A stretch of DNA of 64,000 bases from assembly GCF_013248905.1 (NCBI RefSeq), contig NZ_JABRVS010000001.1, forward strand, positions 124,001 to 188,000. Reading direction: 5' to 3'. The position numbers were made by a program, and so were the translations under genes. The notes below the pieces were generated by a model that worked only from the letters and a program-made list of their open reading frames with translations, searched no databases and was not told where the DNA came from. This DNA is from Shewanella sp. VB17 (GTDB lineage Bacteria; Pseudomonadota; Gammaproteobacteria; Enterobacterales; Shewanellaceae). Positions 41,859-50,283 of this stretch are shown in pieces (the first letter of the stretch is position 1; each line of letters opens with the position of its first letter).

Positions 41859-44201
41859 CTACCAAGTTTCATCAAGTTCAGCGTAGAGCTGGTATGAGCC
41901 TGTTATATCATCCCAATTGTTAATATCATGAAGGTATTCAGCTTTAGTTAGCTTAAATTTGAAATGTTCTTCATAGGGCGTTTCTAGCTTGCTTTTAAGA
42001 GGAGTAGGCTCACCAGCAAATTCAAATAACCAATATAGATGTTCATCACGGCTGGCTTTACCTGTTAAGTTATCATCTATGCTATGTCTTGGTAACAGCT
42101 TTACATTAGCAACACGATAAAGGTATTGACCATACTGCTTTTCACCCGTTATATCCTCTCGCACTGTTACGATGAAGTAGTGCACTTCACGGATAATATT
42201 TCGATGTACATTCTGGCGGTTGGTCGCTAATAGTTGAGTATGGTAGCCCTTTAACGCGCCTGTCCTAGCCTGTTGTATATAAGTATTATCACGGTTGATC
42301 TCATTAAGAGGCGCTACCATAGTTAACCCGCTATGACGGATAGCATTTTGACCATAAGGGGGTATACGTACAGCATCCTCCACAAAATAATAATCATGGC
42401 TTCGCTTTCGGTAATCTGACGTTGTTCCACCCAATTTCTGTTTAAGGTAGTTTTGCAACCACAAACGGTGACTTGATGAGTCGAGATCACTGGGTAACAA
42501 GGCAAAAGCACCTATACCTATTTGATCTATCGCCTCTTGATAGGGATTTTCATCTTCTGCTTGATCACAAAAACCTGGGTATAAAGCGAATGCCCCCATT
42601 ACTGGCCGACTCTTTATCGGTTTTTCATTATCTGTCTGTTGCTGATGAATGATGGCATCTCGGTAGCGATGCATCTGATTTATTGCACCTTCTGGTACTG
42701 CATCTTTACCACTAATCTGATAATCATCAATTCGATATTTAGCATCGAATAAAATAAAGAATGATTCATTATTTGTCAGGATCACTTGCAGTACTATATC
42801 AGGGCGCTGATTCGCTAGCCAAGTACGGTTTTCAACGCCTTTAGGTGAAAACGATGGCTCATGGGCAAGCTTAATCGCCATACCATCGCGGTCACGTTTA
42901 TACTCGAATGCGGCAGCCATACCATTTTTACTAAACTGCTTTTCAAACTGAACCTGCTTTAACTTAGACAGTTCTCGCTTTTGCTCTTTAAAACCAAGAC
43001 TTTTAATGACTTCCATCACCTCAACAAAGCACCAAATCTCATAGAGATCGGCTATCGATTTCACTGAAATATCACCATGGCTATCGGTTTTATTTAAGTA
43101 ATGCTTTAATTGTTGCCATAGTTTGTAGACCTTGGCATAGCCGGTCCCTTGTTGCAGTACCTTGGACTCACTATTGAGTCCATTAAAATTGCCCACTTCA
43201 CGCCAAAGTTGCTGCTTGCTCACTTTATTAAAGCTTTTTTGCCACGCTTGCAGCTGCTCAAAAAAGGAGTTGGACATTTTTGTCCCTTTTTCCGATGCTA
43301 TAGCAGTTATCAGTGTTCTTAAATTATTTGAAATCGTGTTGATAACCATTTTTATGAAACGATTTTCGGGCGTATCAACAGCTAACTTTTTATAACCAAT
43401 ATTGATGCGCGGATTGGTTATGCCTGCATTCATCAGCTGTTGAGCTTTTTCAAGTTGCTTTGGTTTTAATCGTTTACTGACTCGATCTAATGCTTGCTGT
43501 TTAGTAAACGATTGCAATCTGTTATGGGGAGAATTGATGATCTGTTTTACACCAAGTTGTAACTCCTCTACTAGGCGTTCAAATTGTGCTAACCAAAACA
43601 GTTCAAATTTATCTAGATTTCGACTTGATTTACTCACTTGTTGAGTCGTCTTACTGCTTAAGCTATAGCGCCATAGAGGGTAGATATTATCAATGGCTTG
43701 GTTTATTAACCTGAGATCTTGCTCAACCACCATTTTAGTAGCAAATATATTAAACCTAATGCTTATAGAGCATGGCTTATCATTTATTTGATAATCTAAC
43801 CTAAAACGACAGCGGCCAACATCATTGCCAAAATTAAGCGTAGCCTGAAGTGTATTGCCTTTTCGGTTTAAGTAAAAAGCTTCTTCTATTAAGCGGTGTT
43901 TGTGGTTAACCGCAGCAGAATGTGCAGTCACGTGGCGTTTAAACTCAACTTCAAACCGATATTGTCTATTCTCAAAAAAGAAGGGGGACTCTAAAGCTAA
44001 CCCATCATCAAATGTGGCTTTATATTTACCCTTTAAATCATCAGCTAAAACGACAACATCATTTTCAGCAGGTTTGGCTAGGTTACGCTGTGAATAGGTA
44101 TGGGACAGTTTTTTTAACGGGCTCACGATATCATCACAACTCACGTAGACAGTGAAGTCGTGATGCTCAAGCTTGATGGTAGCGCGTTTACTTGTTGTCA
44201 T
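41859..44201 (-). CDS. McrC-like DUF2357/PD-(D/E)xK nuclease of a type IV restriction system
   Basis: This 780-residue protein is paired with an McrB-like GTPase gene 26 bases upstream. The region around residues 380-500 has the DUF2357 wording (IADLYEIWCFVEVMEVIKSLGF). It also has a PD-(D/E)xK nuclease core, RPDIVLQVI with Asp468 and FFILFDAKYRID with Asp486 and Lys488. In McrBC systems the C subunit supplies the nuclease that cuts DNA carrying modified bases once the B subunit translocates. The N-terminal ~200 residues are beta-rich and may act in assembly or recognition, and there is a long C-terminal region after the nuclease. The catalytic residues are intact. Confidence 0.85.
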   Translation of the reverse strand: MTTSKRATIKLEHHDFTVYVSCDDIVSPLKKLSHTYSQRNLAKPAENDVVVLADDLKGKYKATFDDGLALESPFFFENRQYRFEVEFKRHVTAHSAAVNHKHRLIEEAFYLNRKGNTLQATLNFGNDVGRCRFRLDYQINDKPCSISIRFNIFATKMVVEQDLRLINQAIDNIYPLWRYSLSSKTTQQVSKSSRNLDKFELFWLAQFERLVEELQLGVKQIINSPHNRLQSFTKQQALDRVSKRLKPKQLEKAQQLMNAGITNPRINIGYKKLAVDTPENRFIKMVINTISNNLRTLITAIASEKGTKMSNSFFEQLQAWQKSFNKVSKQQLWREVGNFNGLNSESKVLQQGTGYAKVYKLWQQLKHYLNKTDSHGDISVKSIADLYEIWCFVEVMEVIKSLGFKEQKRELSKLKQVQFEKQFSKNGMAAAFEYKRDRDGMAIKLAHEPSFSPKGVENRTWLANQRPDIVLQVILTNNESFFILFDAKYRIDDYQISGKDAVPEGAINQMHRYRDAIIHQQQTDNEKPIKSRPVMGAFALYPGFCDQAEDENPYQEAIDQIGIGAFALLPSDLDSSSHRLWLQNYLKQKLGGTTSDYRKRSHDYYFVEDAVRIPPYGQNAIRHSGLTMVAPLNEINRDNTYIQQARTGALKGYHTQLLATNRQNVHRNIIREVHYFIVTVREDITGEKQYGQYLYRVANVKLLPRHSIDDNLTGKASRDEHLYWLFEFAGEPTPLKSKLETPYEEHFKFKLTKAEYLHDINNWDDITGSYQLYAELDETW

Positions 44202-44227
44202 TGTTATCGAGTATTCCTACAACGCCA

Positions 44228-46069
44228 TTATGGCCAGAATGAAGTAAAACCAGACGCTAACTGAGCTGTCATCGCTTCAATCTTTTTATATGAGCGGCAG
44301 TCTGTCTCAACCACTTTTTCATTGGTATGGTCATTATATGCTCGTAATAGATCAGGGCGCTGACGTTGCCAAATATCCTTAAGTTCGCTCTCTAATACAG
44401 GTACAAGTTGCTCAAGTAGGTTACTTTCACTATTAGTTGCCAGCTTATCTTCATCTCCCTCAATGCGTGGCAACACCTTACACATTAAAAAGTCATCAAA
44501 TACAGCCTGTAACTCTTGTTCAGTCTTTGGTGCAAAACTAATCACTGCTAAACACAGCTCGTTAAAAGCCCGAAATGCCAGCTCAAATGCAGTTCCTTTC
44601 AACACGTCATTTATCGCTTTAAAGAATGCTGTGGTTTTTTGCGCATTATTATCCGCTTGCACATTCTCAAATTGCTCCAATGTAGCTTGGCTATAAATAG
44701 GGTAACTTAATGACTTGGCAACCTTGGTGGATTCAAAAAAATCATCAATATCATTTGGGAAAAACTCGCCAAAATCAAAACTCAGTGCCCGGTCAATCAC
44801 TTTACGGGAAAATCCATGGGTCGTTTCATCCATATTCACCGTACCAGCCACAATTAAGTTAAAGGGAATACTGATACCATGCTGACTAAACAGCTGCCAA
44901 ATGTTGTCGTATTTTACATCCTCAAACCCAAGCTGCTTACGCAATTGGACAGAATAGTCACAATGATTGATAGTCGATGCACTTAACAGTGCATCACTGC
45001 CATAGGTAAAATCATCACCAGTCCATTGCCATCTTCGGGTTTCTATAACTGAAAGGTAATCGGCAAAATATTGCTCAACAGGCGCTAGGTTCATTTCATC
45101 TAAACAGAGCCAATAAGGGTTAATATTATGTAAAGTATCAATATCACCACTCACCACTAATCTAGTGTGATCTTGTTCGTCTAGTTCCTCTTCCACAGTT
45201 AACTCACTGTCAATAATGGCACGCCATGCGCTAGCGATAAACTCCACGACATCTGTGCTAACATATTCAGTGCTATCTTTTAGGCGAGAGACATAGCCCA
45301 ATAAATCACTTGGATCATGCCAATCTGGGCGTACCGAGGTTAAGCAGTAGGTTTCACTTAATGAGCCGGAAGACCTCGCTTGTTCACGCACAAAACGCGT
45401 TTTACCTGTGCCCGAAATACCCGCGAGGAGAAGGAAGGGTTTAGACATTTGAGTGCTGTAAGATGGTTTATCTATTTGTTTTTTTAATTCTTTCGATGTT
45501 ATTTTCACTTTGCTGTAAATATTTAGAATTTCTATCAAATCAATAATTAATTGTTCATCTGATGGCATTGAAGTTGAGTCGTAAAATTTTGCACCAGCCG
45601 TAGCCCATGCATAGGATTTACCAAGGTCAGTCGTAGATTTTATATCAATGACATCATTCCATTGATTTAATTCTGGAATATAATTTATAAGATTACATTT
45701 CATTATTTCTGCTTGGTTTTTAGCTTCTAATTTACCATGTTGGGATTCTAAGTCTGTTGTGCCAAAACAAAGTGATAAATATATTCCTGAGCCATCCCCT
45801 CTAAATAAATAAACAGGGTAAACACCTGATTGTGTTGATTTTGTTATTTCTGGATTCAAAAGAGATAACCAAGGGACATTTGCCCAATAACCAGAACCAG
45901 CACTCGCTTTTATAGTTAAATTTGGAAATTTAGCTGAAATTATTGATGTTATTTTTTCTTTTAAATCATTTCTTAATTTATTTGCTAAAGGGTGATTTTT
46001 AAATTTTTCATCTCTAGCTTTTGGCCAACCTTTTGCAATTTCAGTTAGTAAAGCATTGAGTGATGACAT
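44228..46069 (-). CDS. McrB-like AAA+ GTPase with MrcB N-terminal domain
   Basis: The protein has about 613 residues. Residues 1-185 match the MrcB-type (DUF3578) N-terminal domain, with the characteristic GSGYWANVPWLSLL and GIYLSLCFG...L. The AAA+ motor follows: Walker A GISGTGKT at 218-225, Walker B WLCLDEMNLAPVEQYFADYLSVIE, and VAGTVNMDETTHGFSRKVIDRA with sensor residues. It forms a restriction complex with the downstream nuclease; the N-terminal domain is expected to recognise the modified DNA. ATGs at 46072 and 46069 are adjacent; AAGGG favours the second. Base use is AT-rich as in many acquired defence genes. Confidence 0.9.
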   Translation of the reverse strand: MSSLNALLTEIAKGWPKARDEKFKNHPLANKLRNDLKEKITSIISAKFPNLTIKASAGSGYWANVPWLSLLNPEITKSTQSGVYPVYLFRGDGSGIYLSLCFGTTDLESQHGKLEAKNQAEIMKCNLINYIPELNQWNDVIDIKSTTDLGKSYAWATAGAKFYDSTSMPSDEQLIIDLIEILNIYSKVKITSKELKKQIDKPSYSTQMSKPFLLLAGISGTGKTRFVREQARSSGSLSETYCLTSVRPDWHDPSDLLGYVSRLKDSTEYVSTDVVEFIASAWRAIIDSELTVEEELDEQDHTRLVVSGDIDTLHNINPYWLCLDEMNLAPVEQYFADYLSVIETRRWQWTGDDFTYGSDALLSASTINHCDYSVQLRKQLGFEDVKYDNIWQLFSQHGISIPFNLIVAGTVNMDETTHGFSRKVIDRALSFDFGEFFPNDIDDFFESTKVAKSLSYPIYSQATLEQFENVQADNNAQKTTAFFKAINDVLKGTAFELAFRAFNELCLAVISFAPKTEQELQAVFDDFLMCKVLPRIEGDEDKLATNSESNLLEQLVPVLESELKDIWQRQRPDLLRAYNDHTNEKVVETDCRSYKKIEAMTAQLASGFTSFWP

Positions 46070-46072
46070 CAT

Positions 46073-46506
46073 AGACCCTTTAATGTTTCAATATATTCAC
46101 TAAAGAAAGTATTCTACACCTTTCAATTAATTGACTAAAGCTATAAGTTTTTGAAAAGTATATATCTTGTTCTGTCTTGGGTTTTGCTTTGGCTTATCTT
46201 GGGCAAATGATTTCCCACTTCTACGGGAAGATCACGGGGAAGTCCTTGTGTCTGGAAGATTGGCTTGGTTACCAATCTTATCAAAATTGGCTAAATTGTT
46301 TACTTTTGCTAAACAATAAAACAATAATCTGCTACTGTTTGCTCCTCTCAGAGAAATCCTCAACCCAACCCTCAACTCGCCTTAGTTAGTTTTAGTGCAC
46401 ACATGGATCATGTCTATCGCACAATAACTGGCTATTTTCATTGAAAAAAGACACTATTCTGTTCGAGCGCTATTTAAGGGATTAGTCAAGGAGCAAGGAG
46501 TTAGTA
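46073..46506. other. Intergenic region between the restriction and lysozyme loci
   Basis: The left part is the McrB-like gene promoter. A 70-residue plus-strand frame at 46177-46389 has no ribosome-binding site or recognisable domain and is probably not a gene. The region ends with a good AAGGAG that serves the small leader ORF. Confidence 0.4.
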
Positions 46507-46554
46507 ATGGAATTAATCAAGAAATTAGTCAAGAAATTAATCAAGGAAGAATGA
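46507..46554 (+). CDS. 15-codon leader peptide MELIKKLVKKLIKEE, coupled to the toxin gene
   Basis: A short frame reads M-E-L-I-K-K-L-V-K-K-L-I-K-E-E and stops with TGA at 46552-46554, overlapping the toxin start ATGATG. AAGGAG lies six bases ahead of its ATG, a better ribosome-binding site than that of the toxin gene. The DNA is three tandem ~12-base units. The peptide is a lysine-rich amphipathic helix. Translational coupling to the toxin gene is the most likely role; a membrane-active or pro-peptide role is possible. Confidence 0.5.
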   Translation: MELIKKLVKKLIKEE

Positions 46555-47576
46555 TGGCAAAATTAGGGGGAGCGAACAAATGTGGTTGCTCTGCGTGTAA
46601 TCCATTTATCAAGCCTAGGCCAGCATGGGAAGAGCCGCCTAAGTTGACACAAAAAGAGCGTATTCACAGACAACGTTTAGCGCTTTATAAAGAGTCAGAG
46701 GAAACGCGAATACATGTACAGGAGAATCAGGGCCGATATGCTGCACATAGAGAAAAAATACTGGCTGAACAAAAGGTAGCAAGTCTGGTTATCCTTTCTG
46801 CTGCTATTGCCGCAGAAAGTGAAGCTGCACTTTCCGCAGCCATTGCCGCTAACAAAATAACGGCAAATGATGAAATGGAGACTCAGTGGCTTAAAGTGCC
46901 TCGTGGCCAACTAACGTTTGATGCTGAAGGAAATGATACCGATGGAAGCATGTTTTTTTCGCGTAAAGTGCATGTGCCGAATAATAAGAGTCTGGTTATC
47001 GGCAGCTCTGGTGTAACTATTGGCCGAGGCTTAGACATAGGTAGTCGCTCCGCTGCGGAAGTTGAAGCTATATTTAATCGTGTCGCTCAAGACGCTAATC
47101 CTATTTCAGCAGACCTTTTACAGTGGTTAAAATCTGGAGCGGGTAAGAAAAAACAGCATGCTTACGATCACTATCTAACACTAGACAGTCAAGTGCAGAA
47201 ATCAGAACAGCAGTTAACTAGAAAACAACAACACTTTTTATTTTTAGATATTTACTCTGAATATGAAAAAACCACGAAACGTCTATTAACCAAACAAACT
47301 GTTGCTGATGAGTATGGGGTAGTTAATTATGACTCTTTAAGCCAAAAGGTTAAAGATGTGTTAGTTGATCTGACTTATAGGGGGGATAACGTTGGATTTG
47401 ATGGTAAATACGGCTCAACAAGAAAGTTGATTGTCCCTGCCTTGGTTCAGGATCAAACCCAAGGGCTTTCGGGTGAACAATCTGATTTTTATCGTGTTAT
47501 GCGAGGGAAGTATTGGGTTCAATCATATGGCGTTGACGATAATCGTTATTTAAAAAGATATAAGGCAATAGAATGA
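46551..47576 (+). CDS. Pesticin/T4-lysozyme-like muramidase toxin
   Basis: The protein has 341 residues and no signal peptide. The N-terminus has a Cys cluster (KCGCSACNP, residues 10-18), then a charged helix and an Ala-rich segment (76-101). From ~110 the domain resembles the catalytic part of pesticin and T4 lysozyme. The glutamate is E126 in LTFDAEGND, followed by SGVTIGRGLDIG with T156 and D162; this E..T..D arrangement is that family's catalytic set. It would cleave peptidoglycan in the periplasm of target cells. Lack of a Sec signal points to a specialised export route, possibly type VI, which is inference. The next gene overlaps by four bases. A second ATG (46554) sits better behind GGAAG. 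Confidence 0.75.
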   Translation: MMAKLGGANKCGCSACNPFIKPRPAWEEPPKLTQKERIHRQRLALYKESEETRIHVQENQGRYAAHREKILAEQKVASLVILSAAIAAESEAALSAAIAANKITANDEMETQWLKVPRGQLTFDAEGNDTDGSMFFSRKVHVPNNKSLVIGSSGVTIGRGLDIGSRSAAEVEAIFNRVAQDANPISADLLQWLKSGAGKKKQHAYDHYLTLDSQVQKSEQQLTRKQQHFLFLDIYSEYEKTTKRLLTKQTVADEYGVVNYDSLSQKVKDVLVDLTYRGDNVGFDGKYGSTRKLIVPALVQDQTQGLSGEQSDFYRVMRGKYWVQSYGVDDNRYLKRYKAIE

Positions 47577-47941
47577 AATTAATTATGTTATTAGGTGCAA
47601 TGTTATCAACATCAATCTATGCTGCTTCAATTGATGATTATAGGTTCTATTATTCAGATTACAGTTTAGATACCAAAAAAGAGGACACACTGGTTTATAT
47701 TTTAAAAAATGATCCGTGTATCATAATTGAAAAAATAGGAAAGGGTGAGAAAACTCGCTACTGTAAATTGGGAGACGCTGGTTTTGATCTGGAGTCTGAA
47801 GCTCCGAGTGTTTACGCTACTAGATTAACCATAATCGGTGAGAGTGTAGAATTTATTGCTGCAGCTCCATGGAATGAACAGTTTTGTGAAATAGATATTT
47901 ACGATAAAAAAATCACCTGCAAACCTACCGGGAAAAAATAA
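47573..47941 (+). CDS. Periplasmic immunity protein candidate 1
   Basis: The protein has 122 residues with signal peptide MKLIMLLGAMLSTSIYAAS. The mature protein is small and beta-rich with four cysteines (DPCIII, RYCKL, QFCEID, ITCKP). Its ATG overlaps the lysozyme stop (ATGA), giving coupled translation. A periplasmic protein made together with a peptidoglycan-cutting toxin is best explained as its immunity protein. It is paralogous to the next gene. Confidence 0.7.
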   Translation: MKLIMLLGAMLSTSIYAASIDDYRFYYSDYSLDTKKEDTLVYILKNDPCIIIEKIGKGEKTRYCKLGDAGFDLESEAPSVYATRLTIIGESVEFIAAAPWNEQFCEIDIYDKKITCKPTGKK

Positions 47942-47948
47942 TAATTAG

Positions 47949-48368
47949 ATGTTAAAAAAAACCATCCTAAAACGGCATACTTATCGGATTAATTTTTTAT
48001 TTTTGTATGCTATTTTATTCTCTTGCGTATCGTATGCAGAAGTAGAGGTGAAAGTTCCACCAAGCGATGAGTTAAGGACGTTAGTTAAGTCTTATGATAA
48101 TCAAAATGCCATAACGGGAATCACAATTGCGTATGTTCCGATAAAAAAACCTTGTATTAATATCATTTACAAAGGTAAACACACTGAGCATTGTTTTGTT
48201 AATAAAGGCGAAGATTTATCTAACAGTGATAAAATGGGCTTTTACGTGACTTTACAAAATGCAGTAAGAGACGCTGTAACATTTTCTTATGATACTCTAT
48301 GGTATTCAATGAATTGTCGGATTTTTATTGATGAAAACAAGATAAGTTGTGACAAACCATATGGGTAA
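47949..48368 (+). CDS. Periplasmic immunity protein candidate 2 (paralogue)
   Basis: The protein has 139 residues with an N-terminal hydrophobic segment (INFLFLYAILFSCVSYAE) as signal peptide. The cysteine pattern (KPCINI, EHCFVN, MNCRIF, ISCDKP) and the order of short strands parallel immunity candidate 1. It lies seven bases after it. The orphan toxin-domain fragment that follows suggests that this copy once protected against another toxin variant. Confidence 0.65.
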   Translation: MLKKTILKRHTYRINFLFLYAILFSCVSYAEVEVKVPPSDELRTLVKSYDNQNAITGITIAYVPIKKPCINIIYKGKHTEHCFVNKGEDLSNSDKMGFYVTLQNAVRDAVTFSYDTLWYSMNCRIFIDENKISCDKPYG

Positions 48369-48758
48369 ATACAAGTAAACTTTACAACAATAATGACTCG
48401 GTTATCGGTAACTCTGATGTGACCTTTGGCCGAGGTGTAGACATTGGTAGTCGCTCTGCTGCGGAAGTTGGAGCGATATTTAATCGTGTCGCTCAAGACG
48501 CCAATCCTATTTCAGCAGACCGCTTGCCGTGGTTAACATGCAGGCGCCCTGCGCGCGTCATTGGCGAGTGATAAATGCCCCTCAGCAGGCTCGGTAAATC
48601 AACAAGTTAAATTCCATCTGATTGTTATTCACCCATCCGCTTGCTTAATGCCAACATTTTTGTCGATATTAAGCGGCGCAGCTTAACCCGATCTCAGGTT
48701 AACTTGAAGTGGTCAACTATGCCTGCCTATATTTACTTTTAGAAAATGTGATCAGCCT
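48369..48758. other. Intergenic region with orphan toxin fragment and a GC-richer stretch
   Basis: After the toxin fragment, 48540-48600 is more GC-rich (AGGCGCCCTGCGCGCG), unlike its neighbours, which suggests a recombination junction. The remainder shows no gene. It ends before the convergent operon at 48759. Confidence 0.45.
48387..48543 (+). pseudogene. Orphan fragment of a lysozyme-toxin domain
   Basis: About 150 bases match 46979-47130 of the lysozyme gene closely, with one three-base gap. In frame it reads VIGNSDVTFGRGVDIGSRSAAEVGAIFNRVAQDANPISAD, against VIGSSGVTIGRGLDIGSRSAAEVEAIF... in the intact gene. It contains the T..D part of the active site but not the catalytic glutamate or the rest of the domain. 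There is no start codon. Confidence 0.8.
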
Positions 48759-49604
48759 TCATTCGAAGATTTCAGATAGTGAACTTTCATTGCGTATGGC
48801 TTCCAGCTCTGCATAAAGGTACTCGGTAAAAAAACCATGCATCAGAAATCGCTGACTTAAATTCCAAGGGCCAACTAAATAGTGAGGATATTTGTTGTAT
48901 GCCATCTCAACAATTTCAGGTTTATCTATAATCCGGCCAATACGGATCGCAATAGACTGATCTAAGTTAAAGCCGTTTATCGCATCTCGGTATTCGTCTC
49001 GTGTTAGCAAGAAGCAAAACAGACACATGAATAGTGCGTGAGAGGTTTCGAAATCAATCACTTGAGTTTTCTTTCGCGCCAACTCAAACGATGCCATATC
49101 CAGCTTTTCCCAATGCTCCCATGTCAACGATTTATGTGCCACTTGCAGTGCATCTTTTACATCCCCAAATTGGAAGAAAGCCTCAAAAAGCTCTTGGTCA
49201 TGCTTAATAAAAGTATCCCGTAACATATCGTCAATACGCTTTGGATACAGATCCACGACCACATCTTTACCGGTATTTTCGGCTAGGAAATTAAGCACAT
49301 TAGATTCGGTTGAAAAGTGACGCAAGATTAATAGATTCGCCTCTGGTGACACTAGATGCTTGCAGAACCAGCAGATCATTTTTTGCAATAAACCATGACA
49401 GTTAAACTGCGGCAGCGGAAGTCGCTTAAAAAACCAGATAAGATGTAACAAGATAGCAAACAGGCACTGCAATATCGGTCTCAATGTCCATCGAAATGGG
49501 TTATCGAGATCTTTGACCCACAAATCAACGGCGGCTTTTTCTATCGGTAATGAATTGTCGTTGGCAAGGGCACGTATAAACGCGCTTTGCTCTCTATTGG
49601 ACAT
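48759..49604 (-). CDS. Unknown protein, last gene of a ketosynthase/diiron operon
   Basis: The ATG at 49604 has a near-perfect AGGAGG nine bases upstream and overlaps the preceding gene's end; this gives 281 residues. A basic, hydrophobic stretch (FRWTLRPILQCLFAILLHLIWFFKRL, residues ~37-62) suggests membrane attachment. The rest is helical with many Trp and Phe (LTWEHWEKLDMASFELARK, YPHYLVGPWNLSQRFLMHGFF). I recognise no family. The overlap with the diiron-enzyme gene shows that it belongs to the same operon. Confidence 0.6.
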   Translation of the reverse strand: MSNREQSAFIRALANDNSLPIEKAAVDLWVKDLDNPFRWTLRPILQCLFAILLHLIWFFKRLPLPQFNCHGLLQKMICWFCKHLVSPEANLLILRHFSTESNVLNFLAENTGKDVVVDLYPKRIDDMLRDTFIKHDQELFEAFFQFGDVKDALQVAHKSLTWEHWEKLDMASFELARKKTQVIDFETSHALFMCLFCFLLTRDEYRDAINGFNLDQSIAIRIGRIIDKPEIVEMAYNKYPHYLVGPWNLSQRFLMHGFFTEYLYAELEAIRNESSLSEIFE

Positions 49605-50280
49605 GATCAACCTCCTCCAACTGCAGAATGTAAAGCCTGGCAACGACCTCGGCGGTACGCTCTATCGATTTTATCGCAGCAGCATCAACCGCCACGCGAT
49701 CCACCAGCTGATACAACTCCTCCATATGATGTTCATCATTCTCACCGTGATAACGCATAAATTGCGTGGCTGTGCTCGGTAACTCAAGTTGCTCCTCTAC
49801 TAATGCTGCCCATTTGCTCGACATCTTGTTACCCAAGCCTTCAATGATCCACATGGCACCAATGAGATCGATCGGATTTTCTTGACTAGCGCGATACATT
49901 AAAAATCCATGTAACGCTTCTGAACCTATATTCTTACTTGTATTTTGAATCACGCTCACATTGCCGCCAGTGGCGACATAATCACTTTCTAGCAAAAGAA
50001 AATCCTTATGTTCATCCTTAGCATGGCCTATCACCGTTGAGCGAACATCTGCATAGTCTCGATTAAAGCTCGATGCACAGCGAGTGATCCAGCGGGAGCC
50101 TTCAATGACTTGCTGACGTAAATTCACAAGCAGTTTTTGATAATCTTCATGACTGAGCCGACGCTGCTCTAAACGTTTTACGATGGGGGCCTTAGATAAC
50201 GCCAGATCAAAATCAAACCAGATCTTGAGAAGGGATTGTAAACACGCTTGGCCCGAGGGTGTTAAAATATGTTCTGTCAT
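49594..50280 (-). CDS. Haem-oxygenase-fold diiron-like enzyme (TenA/PqqC/HDO superfamily)
   Basis: The protein has ~228 residues, helical, with metal-ligand-like residues spaced as in haem-oxygenase-like diiron oxidases: H87-x3-E91-H92-x2-D95 (HAKDEHKD), E148 (IIEGLG) and H179-x3-D183-E184-H185-H186 (HGENDEHHMEEL). Known members oxidise or decarboxylate lipids and amino acids (for example UndA acting on fatty acids). The TAGATG junction with the upstream ketosynthase gene shows a shared transcript, and the second ATG (50280) sits better behind GGAG. The reaction is inferred only as far as a possible diiron oxidase. Confidence 0.65.
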   Translation of the reverse strand: MTEHILTPSGQACLQSLLKIWFDFDLALSKAPIVKRLEQRRLSHEDYQKLLVNLRQQVIEGSRWITRCASSFNRDYADVRSTVIGHAKDEHKDFLLLESDYVATGGNVSVIQNTSKNIGSEALHGFLMYRASQENPIDLIGAMWIIEGLGNKMSSKWAALVEEQLELPSTATQFMRYHGENDEHHMEELYQLVDRVAVDAAAIKSIERTAEVVARLYILQLEEVDHVQ

Positions 50281-50283
50281 CAT

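Noticed and set aside
43162..43395. 77-residue plus-strand frame
   Set aside because: Antisense shadow of the McrC-like gene.
46177..46389. 70-residue plus-strand frame between the restriction and lysozyme loci
   Set aside because: No ribosome-binding site, no domain, and its hydrophobic content follows from local AT-rich sequence.
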